A stretch of DNA of 64,000 nucleotides, from positions 310,001 to 374,000 of the forward strand of contig CAVRIV010000005.1 of NCBI GenBank assembly GCA_963721335.1, in the 5' to 3' direction. Below are positions 17,234 to 27,139 of this stretch, piece after piece (within the stretch, counting starts at the first letter, position 1; each line of letters begins with the position of its first letter). The position numbers and the translations under genes are program-made. The notes under the pieces are model-generated. The model saw only the letters and a list, made by a program, of their open reading frames with translations, made no database searches and was not told where the DNA came from. This stretch comes from CAVXDY01 sp963721335. GTDB taxonomy: Bacteria; Actinomycetota; Thermoleophilia; Miltoncostaeales; Miltoncostaeaceae.

Positions 17234-19945
17234 ATGCCGACCTCGCCCGAGCCGCCGCGGACCGCCGAGCACGCCCGCCTCGCCGAGGCGACCGGGCGGG
17301 CCGAGGACGATCTCTTCTCGGCGAACCCGTGGTACGAGTGGGGCCCGTACCTCAGCGAGCGCGCATGGGGCACGGTCCGCGAGGACTACTCCGAGAGCGG
17401 CGACGCCTGGGGGTCGTTTCCGCACGACCACGCCCGCTCCCGCGCGTACCGCTGGAATGAGGACGGCATGGCGGGGATCTCCGACATCCGCCACGAGCTG
17501 TGCCTCGCGCTCGCGCTCTGGAACGGCCAGGACGCCATCCTGAAGGAGCGGATGTTCGGCCTGACCGGCCCGCAGGGCAACCACGGGGAGGACGTCAAGG
17601 AGTACTGGTGGTTCCTCGAGGGGCTGCCGAGTCACGCGCTCCTGCGCTGGCGCTACCACTACCCCCAGGCCGCCTTCCCCTACGAGCAGCTGGTGCATCA
17701 TGGCCGGGGCCTCCAGGACCCCGAGCTCGAGCTGCTCGACACCGGCGTGTTCGACGACGACCGCTACTGGTCGGTGGACCTCACCTACGCCAAGGCCTCG
17801 CCGACCGAGGTGCTGGTCCGGATCGAGCTCGAGAACCACGGCCCGGATGAGGCCACCCTCGAGGTGCTGCCCACGCTCTGGTTCCGCAAGACCTGGGCGT
17901 CCGGCGACACGTCGGGCCGTCCTCGCATCGAGCGCGACGGGTCAGGCCTCAGGGTCGCCGATCACGCGCTGGCGGGGTACCGGCTCGAGGGCGCCGACGG
18001 CCCCGACGGAGCCGTCCCCGAGGCGCTCTTCTGCGAGAACGAGACGAACGCTCCCCGGATCTTCGGCTCGGAGCCGACCACCCCCTACCCGAAGGACGGC
18101 ATCAACGACCACGTCGTCGCCGGCGCGGCGACGGTCAACCCGGAGGGGTTCGGCACGAAGGCGGCGCTCCGCTACCGCGTGACCGTCCCCGCCGGAGGCA
18201 CGGCCGAGCTGCGGCTGCGGCTGCACCGGCCGCCGGAGGGGACGGCCGCCACGAGGCCGGCGCGCCGGCGACTGGTCGCGGCGGCGCGTTCGACGACGTC
18301 GTCAGGGCTCGCGAAGCGGAGGCGGACGAGTTCTACGGGGCGCTCGCGCCGGCCGGTACGACGCCCGAGACGATGCGGGTGCTCCGTCAGGCGTGCGCCG
18401 GGCTCGTGTGGAGCAAGCAGATGTACCCGTACAACGTGCGCCGCTGGCTCGACGGCGACCCGGGCGAGCCGCCCCCGCCCGAATCCCATCGCCACGGACG
18501 CAACAGCGGCTGGGGGCACCTCGACGCCTTCGACGTGCTCGCGATGCCGGATCCCTGGGAGTACCCGTGGTTCGCGGCCTGGGACAGCGGATTCCACGCG
18601 GTGGTCTGGGCGCATCTCGACCCCGCGTTCGCGAAGTACCAGCTCGTCGTGCTGCTCCGGGAGTGGTTCCTTCACCCCAACGGGGCGCTCCCCGCCTACG
18701 AGTGGAACTTCGACGACGTCAACCCGCCGGTGCACGTGATGGCGGCGATCCGGGTGTTCCAGATCGACGGCGGCACCGACCGCGCGTTCCTCGAGCGCAT
18801 CTTCCAGAAGCTGCTCGTCAACTTCACGTGGTGGCTCAACCGGCAGGACGCCGACGGGAACAACGTGTTCGGCGGCGGCTTCCTCGGGCTCGACAACATC
18901 AGCCCGGTCGATCGCTCGAACCTCCCCGAGGGCGTCACCCTCCAGCAGGCCGACGGCACGGCGTGGATGGCCTATTACGCCCTCTCGATGCTCGTCATCG
19001 CGGCGGAGCTCGCAGAGGAGAACGACGTCTACGACGACATGGTGATCAAGTTCGTCGAGCAGTTCGTCCTGATCGCGCGGGCGCTCGACGGTCAGGGGCT
19101 CTACGACTCCGAGGACGGGTTCTTCTACGACAGGATCACCTTCCCGTCGGGGGACAGCGCCCCGATGAAGGTGCAGACGATCTCCGGCCTGATCCCGCTG
19201 CTCCCCGCCGTCGGCCTGCCGTTGCACGCGATGGGCTCGGCCGGCAGGCTCCGCGCGCGGCTGGCCCGTGTTCGCCAGGCGCTGGACGGACAGCGGCGGG
19301 AGCATGGCCGGCCGGCTGCGCGAGGTCGGCGACGAGCGCACGGTGCTCCTCTCGGTGATCGCGCCCGGCGACCTGCGGCGGACCCTTCGGGAGTTCTTCG
19401 ACGAGTCGGCGTTCCTCTCGCCGCACGGCCTGCGCTCGGTCTCGAAGCGCTACGACGGGAACCCGTACACGGTGGCCGGCGTGCCCGGCTCGATGATCGA
19501 CTACGAGCCGGCCGAATCGACCACCTCCATGTTCGGGGGCAATTCCAACTGGCGCGGCCCGGTCTGGATCCCGGTCAACTACCTGGCGATCCGCTCCTTC
19601 ACGGCCCTCCAGCGCTTCCTCGGCGACGAGTTCACCGTCGAGTATCCGACCGGCTCGGGGAAGGAGCGCACCCTCGCGTGGATCGCCCAGGACCTCTCCG
19701 ACCGGATCCTCTCGATCTGGCTGCCCGGACCGGACGGCGACCGACCCGTCTACGGAGGCAACCGGCGGCTTCAGGAGGACTCGGCGTGGCGGGACAACCT
19801 CATGTTCTTCGAGTACTTCCACGGCGACGACGGAGCCGGTCTCGGCGCCATGCACCAGACCGGCTGGACGGCGATCATCGCCGACCTGATCCTCGACCCC
19901 CCCGGTGCGGCGAGCGACGACCCGGTCGGGCGAGGAAGGAGACCG
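17234..19945 (+). CDS. GH63-type glucosidase (two frame breaks)
   Basis: Roughly 900 residues when restored. The N-terminal NPWYEWGPYLSERAWGTVRE, SFPHDHARSRAYRWNEDG and GISDIRHELCLALALWN blocks are typical of bacterial GH63 'glucosidase' proteins. The (alpha/alpha)6 catalytic part follows after a break in GGGG near 18238 (GHLDAFDVLAMPDPWEYPWF, AWDSGFHAVVWAHLDP, LPAYEWNFDDVNPP), and the last part after a second break near 19258 (NSNWRGPVWIPVNYL, HQTGWTAIIADLI). GH63 members hydrolyse alpha-glucosides such as glucosylglycerate or trimmed oligosaccharides. No stop codon occurs before the next gene: the frame runs directly into DUF2252 paralogue 2. Cytoplasmic; operon with the GH13 gene. Confidence 0.8.
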
Positions 19946-21380
19946 ATGAGCACCACGGCAGCGACGACGGGCACGAGCGACCGGAAGGTTCCGCACTTCT
20001 CGGTGGCGGAGCGGGCGGCGCGGGGAAAGGCGGCGCGCGCGGAGATCCCGCGCCGGGTGCATGGGGAATGGGCGCCGCCGCCCGGGCGTCGCGACCCGGT
20101 CGATCTGCTGGAGGAGCAGGCGACCACGCGCGTGCCGGAGCTCGTGCCGATCCGCTACGGGCGGATGCTGGTCTCGCCGTTCACGTTCTTTCGCGGTGCG
20201 GCGTATCTGATGGCGGCGGATCTCGCCGGCTCGCCGCGAACGGGCCTTCACACGCAGCTGTGCGGCGATGCCCACCTGTCGAACTTCGGGGCCTTCGCCG
20301 CCCCCGATCGGCAGATCACTTTTGACGTCAACGACTTCGACGAGACGCTGCCGGGGCCGTTCGAGTGGGATCTCAAGCGCCTGGTCGCGAGCTTTGCGGT
20401 CGCCGGGCGCGATCTGGGCTTCGACGCCAAGCAGCGGCGGGGCGTCAACCTCGCGGTGACGCGGGCCTATCGCGAGGCCATGCGCAGGCTCGCGAGGCTG
20501 AGGACGCTCGATCTCTGGTACTCGCGCATCGACGTGGACGAGGCGATCAAGCAGTTCCAGAGCAAGGCGAGCGCCAAGCGCCGCAAGCTGATGGACAAGA
20601 ACATCGCCAAGGCACGCGCGAAGGACAGCCTGCGCGCGTTCGACAAGCTCACGACGATGGTCGACGGCGAGCCGCGCATCATCAGCGACCCGCCGCTGAT
20701 CGTGCCGATCGAGGAGCTCGCGGGCGGGGCGCAGCAGCACGAGATCGAGGAGTTCACGCGCGGCGTGCTGCGCTCCTACCGGCGCACGCTCGCGGGCGAC
20801 CGGCGGCACCTGCTGGAGCGCTTCCGCTACGTGCACGCCGCGCGCAAGGTCGTCGGCGTCGGCAGCGTCGGCACCCGCGCCTGGATCGTGCTCATGGCCG
20901 GCCACGACGCCGGCGATCCGCTGTTCCTGCAGGTCAAGGAGGCCCAGCCCTCGGTGCTCGAGCCCTTCCTCGGCAGGAGCCGGTACGCGAACCACGGCCA
21001 GCGTGTCGTGGAGGGCCAGCGCCTGATGCAGGCGGCAAGCGACGTCATGCTCGGCTGGCAGCGGGTGGTCGGTATCGATGGCGTCGAGCGCGACTTCTAC
21101 GTCCGCCAGCTCTGGGACCAGAAGGGCTCGGTGATCATCGAGGGCATGCTGCCGGCCGAGCTCGCCGCGTACGCGGAGGTCTGCGGCCAGGTGCTGGCCC
21201 GCGGCGCACGCGCGCTCGGGCGATTCCGTCGCCATCGCCGCCTACCTCGGCTCCGGCGACGTGCTCGACCGGGCACTGGCCGACTTCGCCGAGCTCTACG
21301 CGGAGCAGAACGAGCTCGACTACGCCGCGATCACCGCCGCCGTCCAGAGCGGGCGCATCACGGCGCAGACCGGGCTGTAG
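19946..21380 (+). CDS. DUF2252 protein, paralogue 2 (one frame break near the end)
   Basis: Restored length about 477 residues. It carries the full family pattern: HFSVAERAARGKAARAEIPR, RDPVDLLEEQATTRVPELVP, CGDAHLSNFGAFA, FDVNDFDETLPGPFEWDLKR, KVVGVGSVGTRAWIVLMAG and DPLFLQVKEAQPSVLEPFLG. A break near 21208 separates it from SGDSVAIAAYLGSGDVLD and the final SGRITAQTGL, ending with TAG 21378-21380. GGAAGGAG just upstream supports the ATG at 19946, yet the GH63 frame is the same and has no stop. Function unknown; the CGDAHLSNFG and NDFDE blocks resemble the catalytic and metal-binding loops of aminoglycoside-phosphotransferase-like kinases. Close to the copy at 38838-40280. Confidence 0.85.
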
Positions 21381-21422
21381 TGCAGGAGGTGCCTCCCGGC
21401 CTCACTCACGACTCCCCGGGGA

Positions 21423-21671
21423 ATGCGCGGACCCGATGCTCAGATGTATCGTCGCCTCATGGCGATGGACGTGGCCGTACAGAGGTTGGAGGTCGGCGAC
21501 GTCGTCTTGGCTGACTTCCCCGAGCAGGGTGGAGAGGTCGAGGCGACCGTGGTGCGTGACATCGCTCGGACGGACAGCACGGTCCGCGTCACGTTGCGGG
21601 TGGGGGGATACGCCGAGTTCGTCAGGGAGTGGGCGCTCGGCGAGATGGTCACGGTCGTGCGAGGTCCTTGA
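21423..21671 (+). CDS. Small hypothetical protein
   Basis: Up to 82 residues. The conserved-looking core is VQRLEVGDVVLADFPEQGGE, TVVRDIARTDSTVRVTLRVG and EFVREWALGEMVTVV, which reads as a small all-beta barrel, perhaps a PRC/SH3-like fold. ATGs at 21423, 21444, 21459 and 21465 are all in frame with no clear ribosome-binding site, so the start is uncertain. Family not recognised. It converges on the ClC channel gene. Confidence 0.45.
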   Translation: MRGPDAQMYRRLMAMDVAVQRLEVGDVVLADFPEQGGEVEATVVRDIARTDSTVRVTLRVGGYAEFVREWALGEMVTVVRGP

Positions 21672-21699
21672 GCCACCGGGCTGCGTCCGCTTCGTGTGC

Positions 21700-23069
21700 T
21701 CAGTTGGATGGCGTGTCGGCCGCCGCGCCGTCTGGCGCCCCGGGGGGCTCCCGCGGGGACAGCAGGTTCGTGACGAGATAGGCGACGACCACCCCCACGA
21801 TGATGAGCGGCGACGCTCCCGGCCCGTCCTCGATCGTCAGCAGCACGGCGATCACGACCGCCGAGAGCGGAAGCCGCAGCATGGATGCGGTCATGGCTCC
21901 CATGCCGACGGCCACCGCCGGCGTGAGCGCCAGCCCCGGGAGGTGAGAGGCCGCGACCCCCAGGGCGGCACCGAGGAACAGGGCCGGAAAGGTCGGCCCG
22001 CCCCGGAAGCTCCCCAGGGAGATGCCCCAGGCGGCCCCCTTGAACAGGAGCAGCAGCACCAGCGACGCGACCGACCAGGCGGCCGGGTTCTGGGCCAGGT
22101 CCGGCAGCGCGTCCTGTCCGGAGAAGAGCACCTCGTCCACGCCGTGGCCGGTCCATTCGGAGAAGGCGATCGCGAGCCCCGCGACGGCCAGGCCGGCGGC
22201 GGGCAGGAGCAGGTACGGCGACCGCATCGCGAGCCCGTGGACCCGCGTGCCCAGCCACACCGCGGCGAAGGTGATGAGGGCCGCGGCGACGCCCAGCGCG
22301 ATCGTCCAGCCGAAGTCGGCCCAGCCGGGCTCGTCGAAGGCCGGTAGCGACAGGGGCTGGAGGGAGTACGCGCTGGTGTTCAGCCCGGCCACGGATCGCG
22401 TGCCGATGTAGACCAGCGACCCGATCCCGGCCGCCAGCAGGCCCGGGAGCAGGATGATCGGCACCCGGGGACCTCCGAGGCCGATCGCCTCGATGAGGAT
22501 CACCGCGGCGATCAGCGGCGAGCCGAAGATGAGCGACACCGCGGCGAAGCTCCCCGCGGCGGCCATCACCATGAGCATCTGCGGGGGGCGTCCCGGCGCG
22601 CCAGTCTCGTGAGGAGGACCGCCAGCCCGCCGCCCAGGGCGATCAGGGGCGCCTCGGGCCCGATCACCGCGCCGAGGCCGATGGAGGCCAGCGCGGCCAG
22701 GATGACCCCCGGCAGATCGACCGGAAGGGTCTGGCCCGCGGAGAGACCGTTGGCGGGCACATGGCCGCCCCCACCCGGCAGGCGCACGATGGCGAACGCC
22801 GTGATCAGCCCCGCGATCGCAAGGACGGGCAGCGACCACCAGGTGGGCGTGCTGTCGAAACCGAGGGCTCCGGGCAGGTCGTCGTACACGCCGTCCTGGA
22901 TCCAGTTGATCGCCTCCAGGAACCCCCACGCGGCGTAGGAGACCACCACGCCCACGACCGCCGCGAAGACCAGCAGGACCACGAACGCCCTGCTGCGAAG
23001 GATCGCGACGGGATCCGAGGACGGTGGGGCGGCCTCACTCACGCCGGTCTCCGCCTCTGCGCCGGCCAC
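21700..23069 (-). CDS. ClC-family chloride channel/antiporter (one frame break)
   Basis: Membrane protein with about 12 hydrophobic segments. The ClC selectivity-filter regions are recognisable: GAVIGPEAPLIALGGGLAVLL (GxEGP region) and GSFRGGPTFPALFLGAALG (GGxFxPxLxxGA region). The N-terminal part is in one frame (start ATG 23069) and the rest in another. The junction near 22580 lies in a run of six C; a seventh C joins TRLARRDAPPQMLMVMAAAG without a gap, a textbook homopolymer error. Restored length is about 456 residues, normal for the family. No cytoplasmic CBS domains. Confidence 0.85.
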
Positions 23070-23211
23070 GCGTTGAACGCTGGGACGAAGACGATCCCGA
23101 GAACGATCTGCACCCCGCCGCCTCCTGTCGTGATCGGCCGGGTCCGAGCCTACCCGCGGTCGCGGCGCCGGAGACCCCGCTCAGGATGAACGCCCGGGTC
23201 CCGTCGCAACC

Positions 23212-23232
23212 TCGTCCCATCGGGGTGATGCG
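23212..23232 (+). promoter_or_regulatory. Dyad motif copy 5
   Basis: TCGTCCCATCGGGGTGATGC, identical over 21 bp to copy 1, 84 bp upstream of the CMD gene at 23316. Confidence 0.6.
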
Positions 23233-23315
23233 GCGCGGGCGCGTCGGCGCTTTGGTGGGGCGACGCTGGCGGCGTTCGGCGGACCGACGGGATCCGAGTG
23301 GGAGGTGCGGCGGCG

Positions 23316-23657
23316 ATGGCCGAGGTCAAGACGGAGACCGCCGACACCCTGCGCGGTTTCTCTCAGGGCGAGCCCTCGGTGATCGAGGGCCTCCTGGGGG
23401 TGCAGCTCGAGAACCTGGAGGACTCGGGGCTCGACCCACGCGCCTATGCCCTGGTCAAGATCGCCGCGCTGATCGCGCTGGACGCGCCCCCCGCGTCCTT
23501 CATCGCCCAGGTGGGCTTCGCGCTGGACGCCGGGGTCAGCGCCGAGGAGGTGCTCGGGGTGCTGGTGGCCGTGGGTCCCCAGGTGGGGATGCCGAAGGTG
23601 GTGGCCGCCGCGCCCGAGTTGATGCTGGCCCTCGGGCTGGCCGTTGACGACATCTAG
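23316..23657 (+). CDS. Carboxymuconolactone decarboxylase (CMD/AhpD-like) family protein
   Basis: A 113-residue all-helical protein. LDPRAYALVKIAALIALDAP, FIAQVGFALDAGVSAEEVLG and VLVAVGPQVGMPKVVAAAPE follow the CMD pattern (lysine-containing helix, then A...G.t.eEi). It lacks the CxxC of AhpD peroxidoreductases and contains no cysteine, so an antioxidant thiol role is unlikely. GGGAGGTG 9 bases upstream supports ATG 23316 over the upstream GTG 23298. A dyad motif precedes it. Confidence 0.75.
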   Translation: MAEVKTETADTLRGFSQGEPSVIEGLLGVQLENLEDSGLDPRAYALVKIAALIALDAPPASFIAQVGFALDAGVSAEEVLGVLVAVGPQVGMPKVVAAAPELMLALGLAVDDI

Positions 23658-23677
23658 GAGGGCCTGACGGCCTCCTA
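23655..23677. terminator. Bidirectional hairpin containing both stop codons
   Basis: TAGGAGGGCC-TGAC-GGCCTCCTA pairs with one bulged G. It holds the TAG of the CMD gene and the TAG of the convergent DUF1269-like gene. Confidence 0.6.
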
Positions 23678-24100
23678 CGGATGCCTCTGGGTGAGGCGGT
23701 GGTAGCCCCGTAACCCGCGCTCCATCTCGGCCGCCCAGCGGTCGTCGATGACGGCGATGAAGACCGAGCTCCCGGGCTCGAGGCCCGTGGCCACCTCGCG
23801 CATGAAGAGCTCGTTGAACTCGCGCTCGGGCTCGCCGCCGCCGGCGCCGTCCACCGAGGCCGCCATCAGACCCGCGGCGACCACACTCGACGGCAGGGCC
23901 ACGCCCAGGATGGTCGCGACGATGTCGGCGCGCGCCGCCAGGTGCCCGGCGGAGAGCCCGCGGACGCTCCAGCGGACCTCCCCCGCGCGATCGCGGGAGA
24001 TCACGGCGGCGGCGAGGAGCACGATCAGGCCCTCCTCCTCGATCGCCGCGAGGTCCCTCTCGGCCACCGCGGCCCGCGACTCGTCATCGAAGACGGTCAC
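23675..24100 (-). CDS. DUF1269-like small protein
   Basis: About 141 residues. VTVFDDESRAAVAERDLAAI, EEEGLIVLLAAAVISRDRAG and EVRWSVRG recall the start of DUF1269 proteins (FDDE.aA..a...L, then AAVV..D.dGkv). The glycine-zipper segment common in DUF1269 is replaced here by ADIVATILGVALPSSVVAAGL. The C-terminal half (ATGLEPGSSVFIAVIDDRWA) also fits. GTG 24100 is chosen because AGGAG lies five bases upstream. Function unknown; such genes are often stress induced. Confidence 0.55.
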   Translation of the reverse strand: MTVFDDESRAAVAERDLAAIEEEGLIVLLAAAVISRDRAGEVRWSVRGLSAGHLAARADIVATILGVALPSSVVAAGLMAASVDGAGGGEPEREFNELFMREVATGLEPGSSVFIAVIDDRWAAEMERGLRGYHRLTQRHP

Positions 24101-24244
24101 GAACACTCCTGGTGAGGGATCGCCCAACGCGCCCCTTCAGCGGTCGAGGGGTGAAAGGGAAGACAAACAGTGGTCGAGCGGGCGCGCGAGGGTGCGCGCA
24201 TGCCGACGGGCGGGGGCGTATGCCACCACCGGTCGGCAGGAGGC

Positions 24245-26087
24245 TCAGGCCGTGTTCGGCTCCATCGGCGGAGGGGCGCCCGGCGCGTCGTCCGCGGAGA
24301 TGCGGCCCCACACGACGGTCCCCCGCCCGGGGGCGGACTCGATGCTCAGCGTGCCCCCCACCCCCTCGATGCGATCGCGCATCCCCATCAGGCCGGAGCC
24401 GGTCGCGAGGGGCCCACTGACGAACCCCGGCCCCCGATCGGCCACCTCGAAGCTGAGGGCGCGATCTGCGTCGAGCCAGGCGCGCAGGCGGACCCGGGGG
24501 TCGGCCCCCCCGTGCTTGACCGCGTTCTGGAGCGCCTCGGCGCAGCAGAAGTAGACGGCCGCCTCGCGCAGAGGGTCGAAGCGGCCGAGCTCCCCGAGCT
24601 CGACCTCGACCGGCACGGGAGAGTGCCGCGCGGCGGAGCGCAGGGCCTCGGCCAGACCGTGGTCCACCAGCACCGAGGGATAGAGGCCGTGAGCGAGCTC
24701 CCGCAGCTCGTCCAGGGCGTGCTGGAGGTCGAGGGCGAGCCCGGCCAGGATGTCCTGTGCCATCTTGGGGTGGGCCGCGAGCACCTCCCGGGCGGTCGCC
24801 ATGCGGACCATCATCCCGACCAGGTGCTGCTGGGCGCCGTCGTGCAGGCTCCGCTCGATGCGGCGCCGTTCGGTCTCCGCGACCGACACCAGCCGCTGCC
24901 GGACCTCCATCAGCTCCGCATCGGCCCGCGCGCGCTCGAGGGCCACGGCCCCGAAGGCGGCGATCGCCTGCACCCGCTGCCCCTGGGTGCTGAGGGCGGG
25001 GTCGAACGTGAGCGCCCCGGCGCCGGCGCCGGCGATCGTCATCTCGACCCAGCCCCGGTCCCCAGCGCCATTCGAGGGCAGCGGCCGGCCCTCGACGTCG
25101 ATCCACCCGGAGCCGTTGCGGAACGCGAGGCGGAGCGAGGGATCCCCGAGCGCCTCCGAGATGAGATTCTCCACCTGCGCCGGGTCTCGCGCCCCGCCGA
25201 GACGGGACATGAGGCCGTCCTGGATGACGCGCGTCCGTACCGCGTACGCGAGCAGCACGGCCAGCAGGGCGAGCGGCAGGGCCGCGCGGATGATCCCCGT
25301 CGAGATGAGATACGGCGACAGGCGCTCGGGCCCGGGGTCGATGGCGAGGGCCGCGAGCCCCACGCAGAGGGGGCCGCCCCAGACGAGGGTGAGCCATGCC
25401 ACCGGCTTCAGGGTCCGCTTCGCCACCGGGCTCGCGGCCCTGATCTCGCGCACGAGGACGACGAGCGCCGCGAGGATCGAGACGATGGCGACCACCGCGA
25501 GCGCGACCACCAGCCCGCGGGCCGCCCCGGGCGCCTCCGTGACCTGGATGGCCGATGTCGAGCAGTCGTCCCGGCACTGGCTGACCGCCTGGCTCCAGGG
25601 TGCCGTCGGGGCCACCATCAGGTAGGCGGTGCCGATGGCCACGATCACCGGGACCGCGATCAGGACCAGCCGCCTCTCCCATTCCCTGCCGATTCGCCCT
25701 GCGGGGAAGGACATGAGCATCAGGGCCGCCACCGGCACGAGCGCGATCGTGGCGATGCGCGACGCGGTGTAGGGGACCTGACCGGCGAACGCGTCCAGGG
25801 AGGCGACGGCGGCGATGGCCGCCGAGGATGGTCATGAGGACGCCCAGCCGCCACGCGGGACGTCGCCATGCGAAGTAGACGCCGACGCCGGCGTAGAGGC
25901 CGATCCACCCGGCGCGCAACGCCGCCGCCAGCTCCGGATGCTGGAGCTGGCCGCCGACCAGCGACACCGTGACGACGACGACGCCCAGGGCGAGCGCGGC
26001 GGCGGCGGTCGCGAGCGTCGCCAGCCAGAGCGCGCGCTCGCGCCGGTCCGCCGGGGGGTCGCCGACGGCCCGAGGGAACCCGGTCAT
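24245..26087 (-). CDS. NarL-type sensor histidine kinase (one frame break)
   Basis: Membrane sensor kinase. The N-terminus (start ATG 26087, TGFPRAVGDPPADRRERALW) begins a run of about seven membrane segments. A break near 25818 (GGCGGCC context) separates it from VASLDAFAGQVPYTASRIAT and the rest. A cytoplasmic GAF-like region precedes the HisKA_3 dimerisation helix ETERRRIERSLHDGAQQHLVG, whose His is the phosphorylation site, then the HATPase_c boxes EALQNAVKHGG (N), VADRGPGF (G1) and GSGLMGMRDRIEGVGGTL (G2). It is divergent from the response regulator at 26356, the expected partner. Confidence 0.85.
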
Positions 26088-26232
26088 GGCCCATCCGCTG
26101 CCGACTCGCTCGACCGATTGCACGGAGCCCACCCTCCCGCCGTCAGGACGCCCCGTCGCGCGCCCACGGGGGATGTCTCGAACACGCCGGCCAAACGTCC
26201 CCGCGAACCTATGACAACGCGCGCCCGGGCAC

Positions 26233-26255
26233 CAACATCGCGCACGGGGATGTTG
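26233..26255. promoter_or_regulatory. Inverted repeat between histidine kinase and response regulator
   Basis: CAACATC-N9-GATGTTG is a perfect 7-bp inverted repeat in the divergent gap, 101 bp before the response-regulator start. Candidate autoregulatory site; binding is inference. Confidence 0.4.
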
Positions 26256-26355
26256 CGAGCCCGGACGTCCCCGGTCCTGCCAGAACTCTTCGTTCGCGCC
26301 CCGGAGGCCCACGAAATGGTGTCCCCCGTTGGTTCGCGACGGTATCGTCGCGCCC

Positions 26356-27042
26356 ATGGGGATCGGCGTGGTCATCGCGGAGGACGACCTCCTCGTCCGC
26401 GAGGGCATCCTGCGCGTGCTCGAGCCGAGCGACGAGGTCGACATGCTCGCGGCATGCGGGGACCGTGACGAGCTGCTCCGCGCGATCGAGCAGCACTCGC
26501 CCGACGTGGTGGTCACGGACATCCGGATGCCCCCGGCCCTCGCGGACGAGGGCCTCGAGGTCGCGCGCCGCATGCGGCGCGAGCACCCCGACATGGGGGT
26601 CGTGGTGCTCAGCGCGCACGCCGAGGTGGCGTACGCGCTCACGCTCCTGGAGGACGGCTCGCGCGGGCGGGCCTACCTGCTGAAGGAGCACGTCTCCGAC
26701 CCGCGCCAGCTGGTGGGCGCGATCAAGGAGGTGGCGAAGGGCGGCTCCATCATCGACCCGACGGTGGTGGAGGCCCTGGTGGGCGACCGGATGCGGGCAC
26801 GAAGGTCGCCACTCCAGACCCTCACGCCCCGGGAGCGTCAGATCCTGGGCGAGATCGCCCAGGGCAAGAGCAATGCCGCCATCGCCGCCGAGTTGGTGCT
26901 CACCAAACGCGCGGTCGAGAAGCACGTCAACGCCATCTTCGCGAAGCTGGCGCTGCGGGCGGGGGACGAGAGCGTGGACCGTCGCGTGCGCGCCGCGCTC
27001 CTCTTCCTCGCCGACTCGTCCCCGGCCGCCGCGCGCGACTGA
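26356..27042 (+). CDS. NarL/LuxR-family response regulator
   Basis: A 228-residue two-domain regulator. The receiver domain has the acidic pair AEDD, the phospho-acceptor in VVVTDIRMPP, the switch residue in VVLSAH and the lysine in YLLKEHV. The C-terminal LuxR helix-turn-helix is LTPRERQILGEIAQGKSNAA followed by IAAELVLTKRAVEKHVNAIFAKL. ATG 26356 (MGIGVVIAEDD) is preferred over GTG 26329. Its partner kinase is divergent. It sits in the middle of the run of dyad-motif genes, so it is a reasonable but unproven candidate for the motif's binding protein. Confidence 0.9.
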   Translation: MGIGVVIAEDDLLVREGILRVLEPSDEVDMLAACGDRDELLRAIEQHSPDVVVTDIRMPPALADEGLEVARRMRREHPDMGVVVLSAHAEVAYALTLLEDGSRGRAYLLKEHVSDPRQLVGAIKEVAKGGSIIDPTVVEALVGDRMRARRSPLQTLTPRERQILGEIAQGKSNAAIAAELVLTKRAVEKHVNAIFAKLALRAGDESVDRRVRAALLFLADSSPAAARD

Positions 27043-27058
27043 GGCGAGGCCCCGGTCT

Positions 27059-27079
27059 TCGTCCCTTCGGGGGGATGCC
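27059..27079 (+). promoter_or_regulatory. Dyad motif copy 6
   Basis: TCGTCCCTTCGGGGGGATGC, 61 bp upstream of the AI-2E-type permease start at 27140. Confidence 0.5.
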
Positions 27080-27139
27080 CGGGCGCAACCCGGGGCTGGT
27101 ACCGTCGCGGCGGCGATTTTCCGAGCAGGCGGTGACCCG

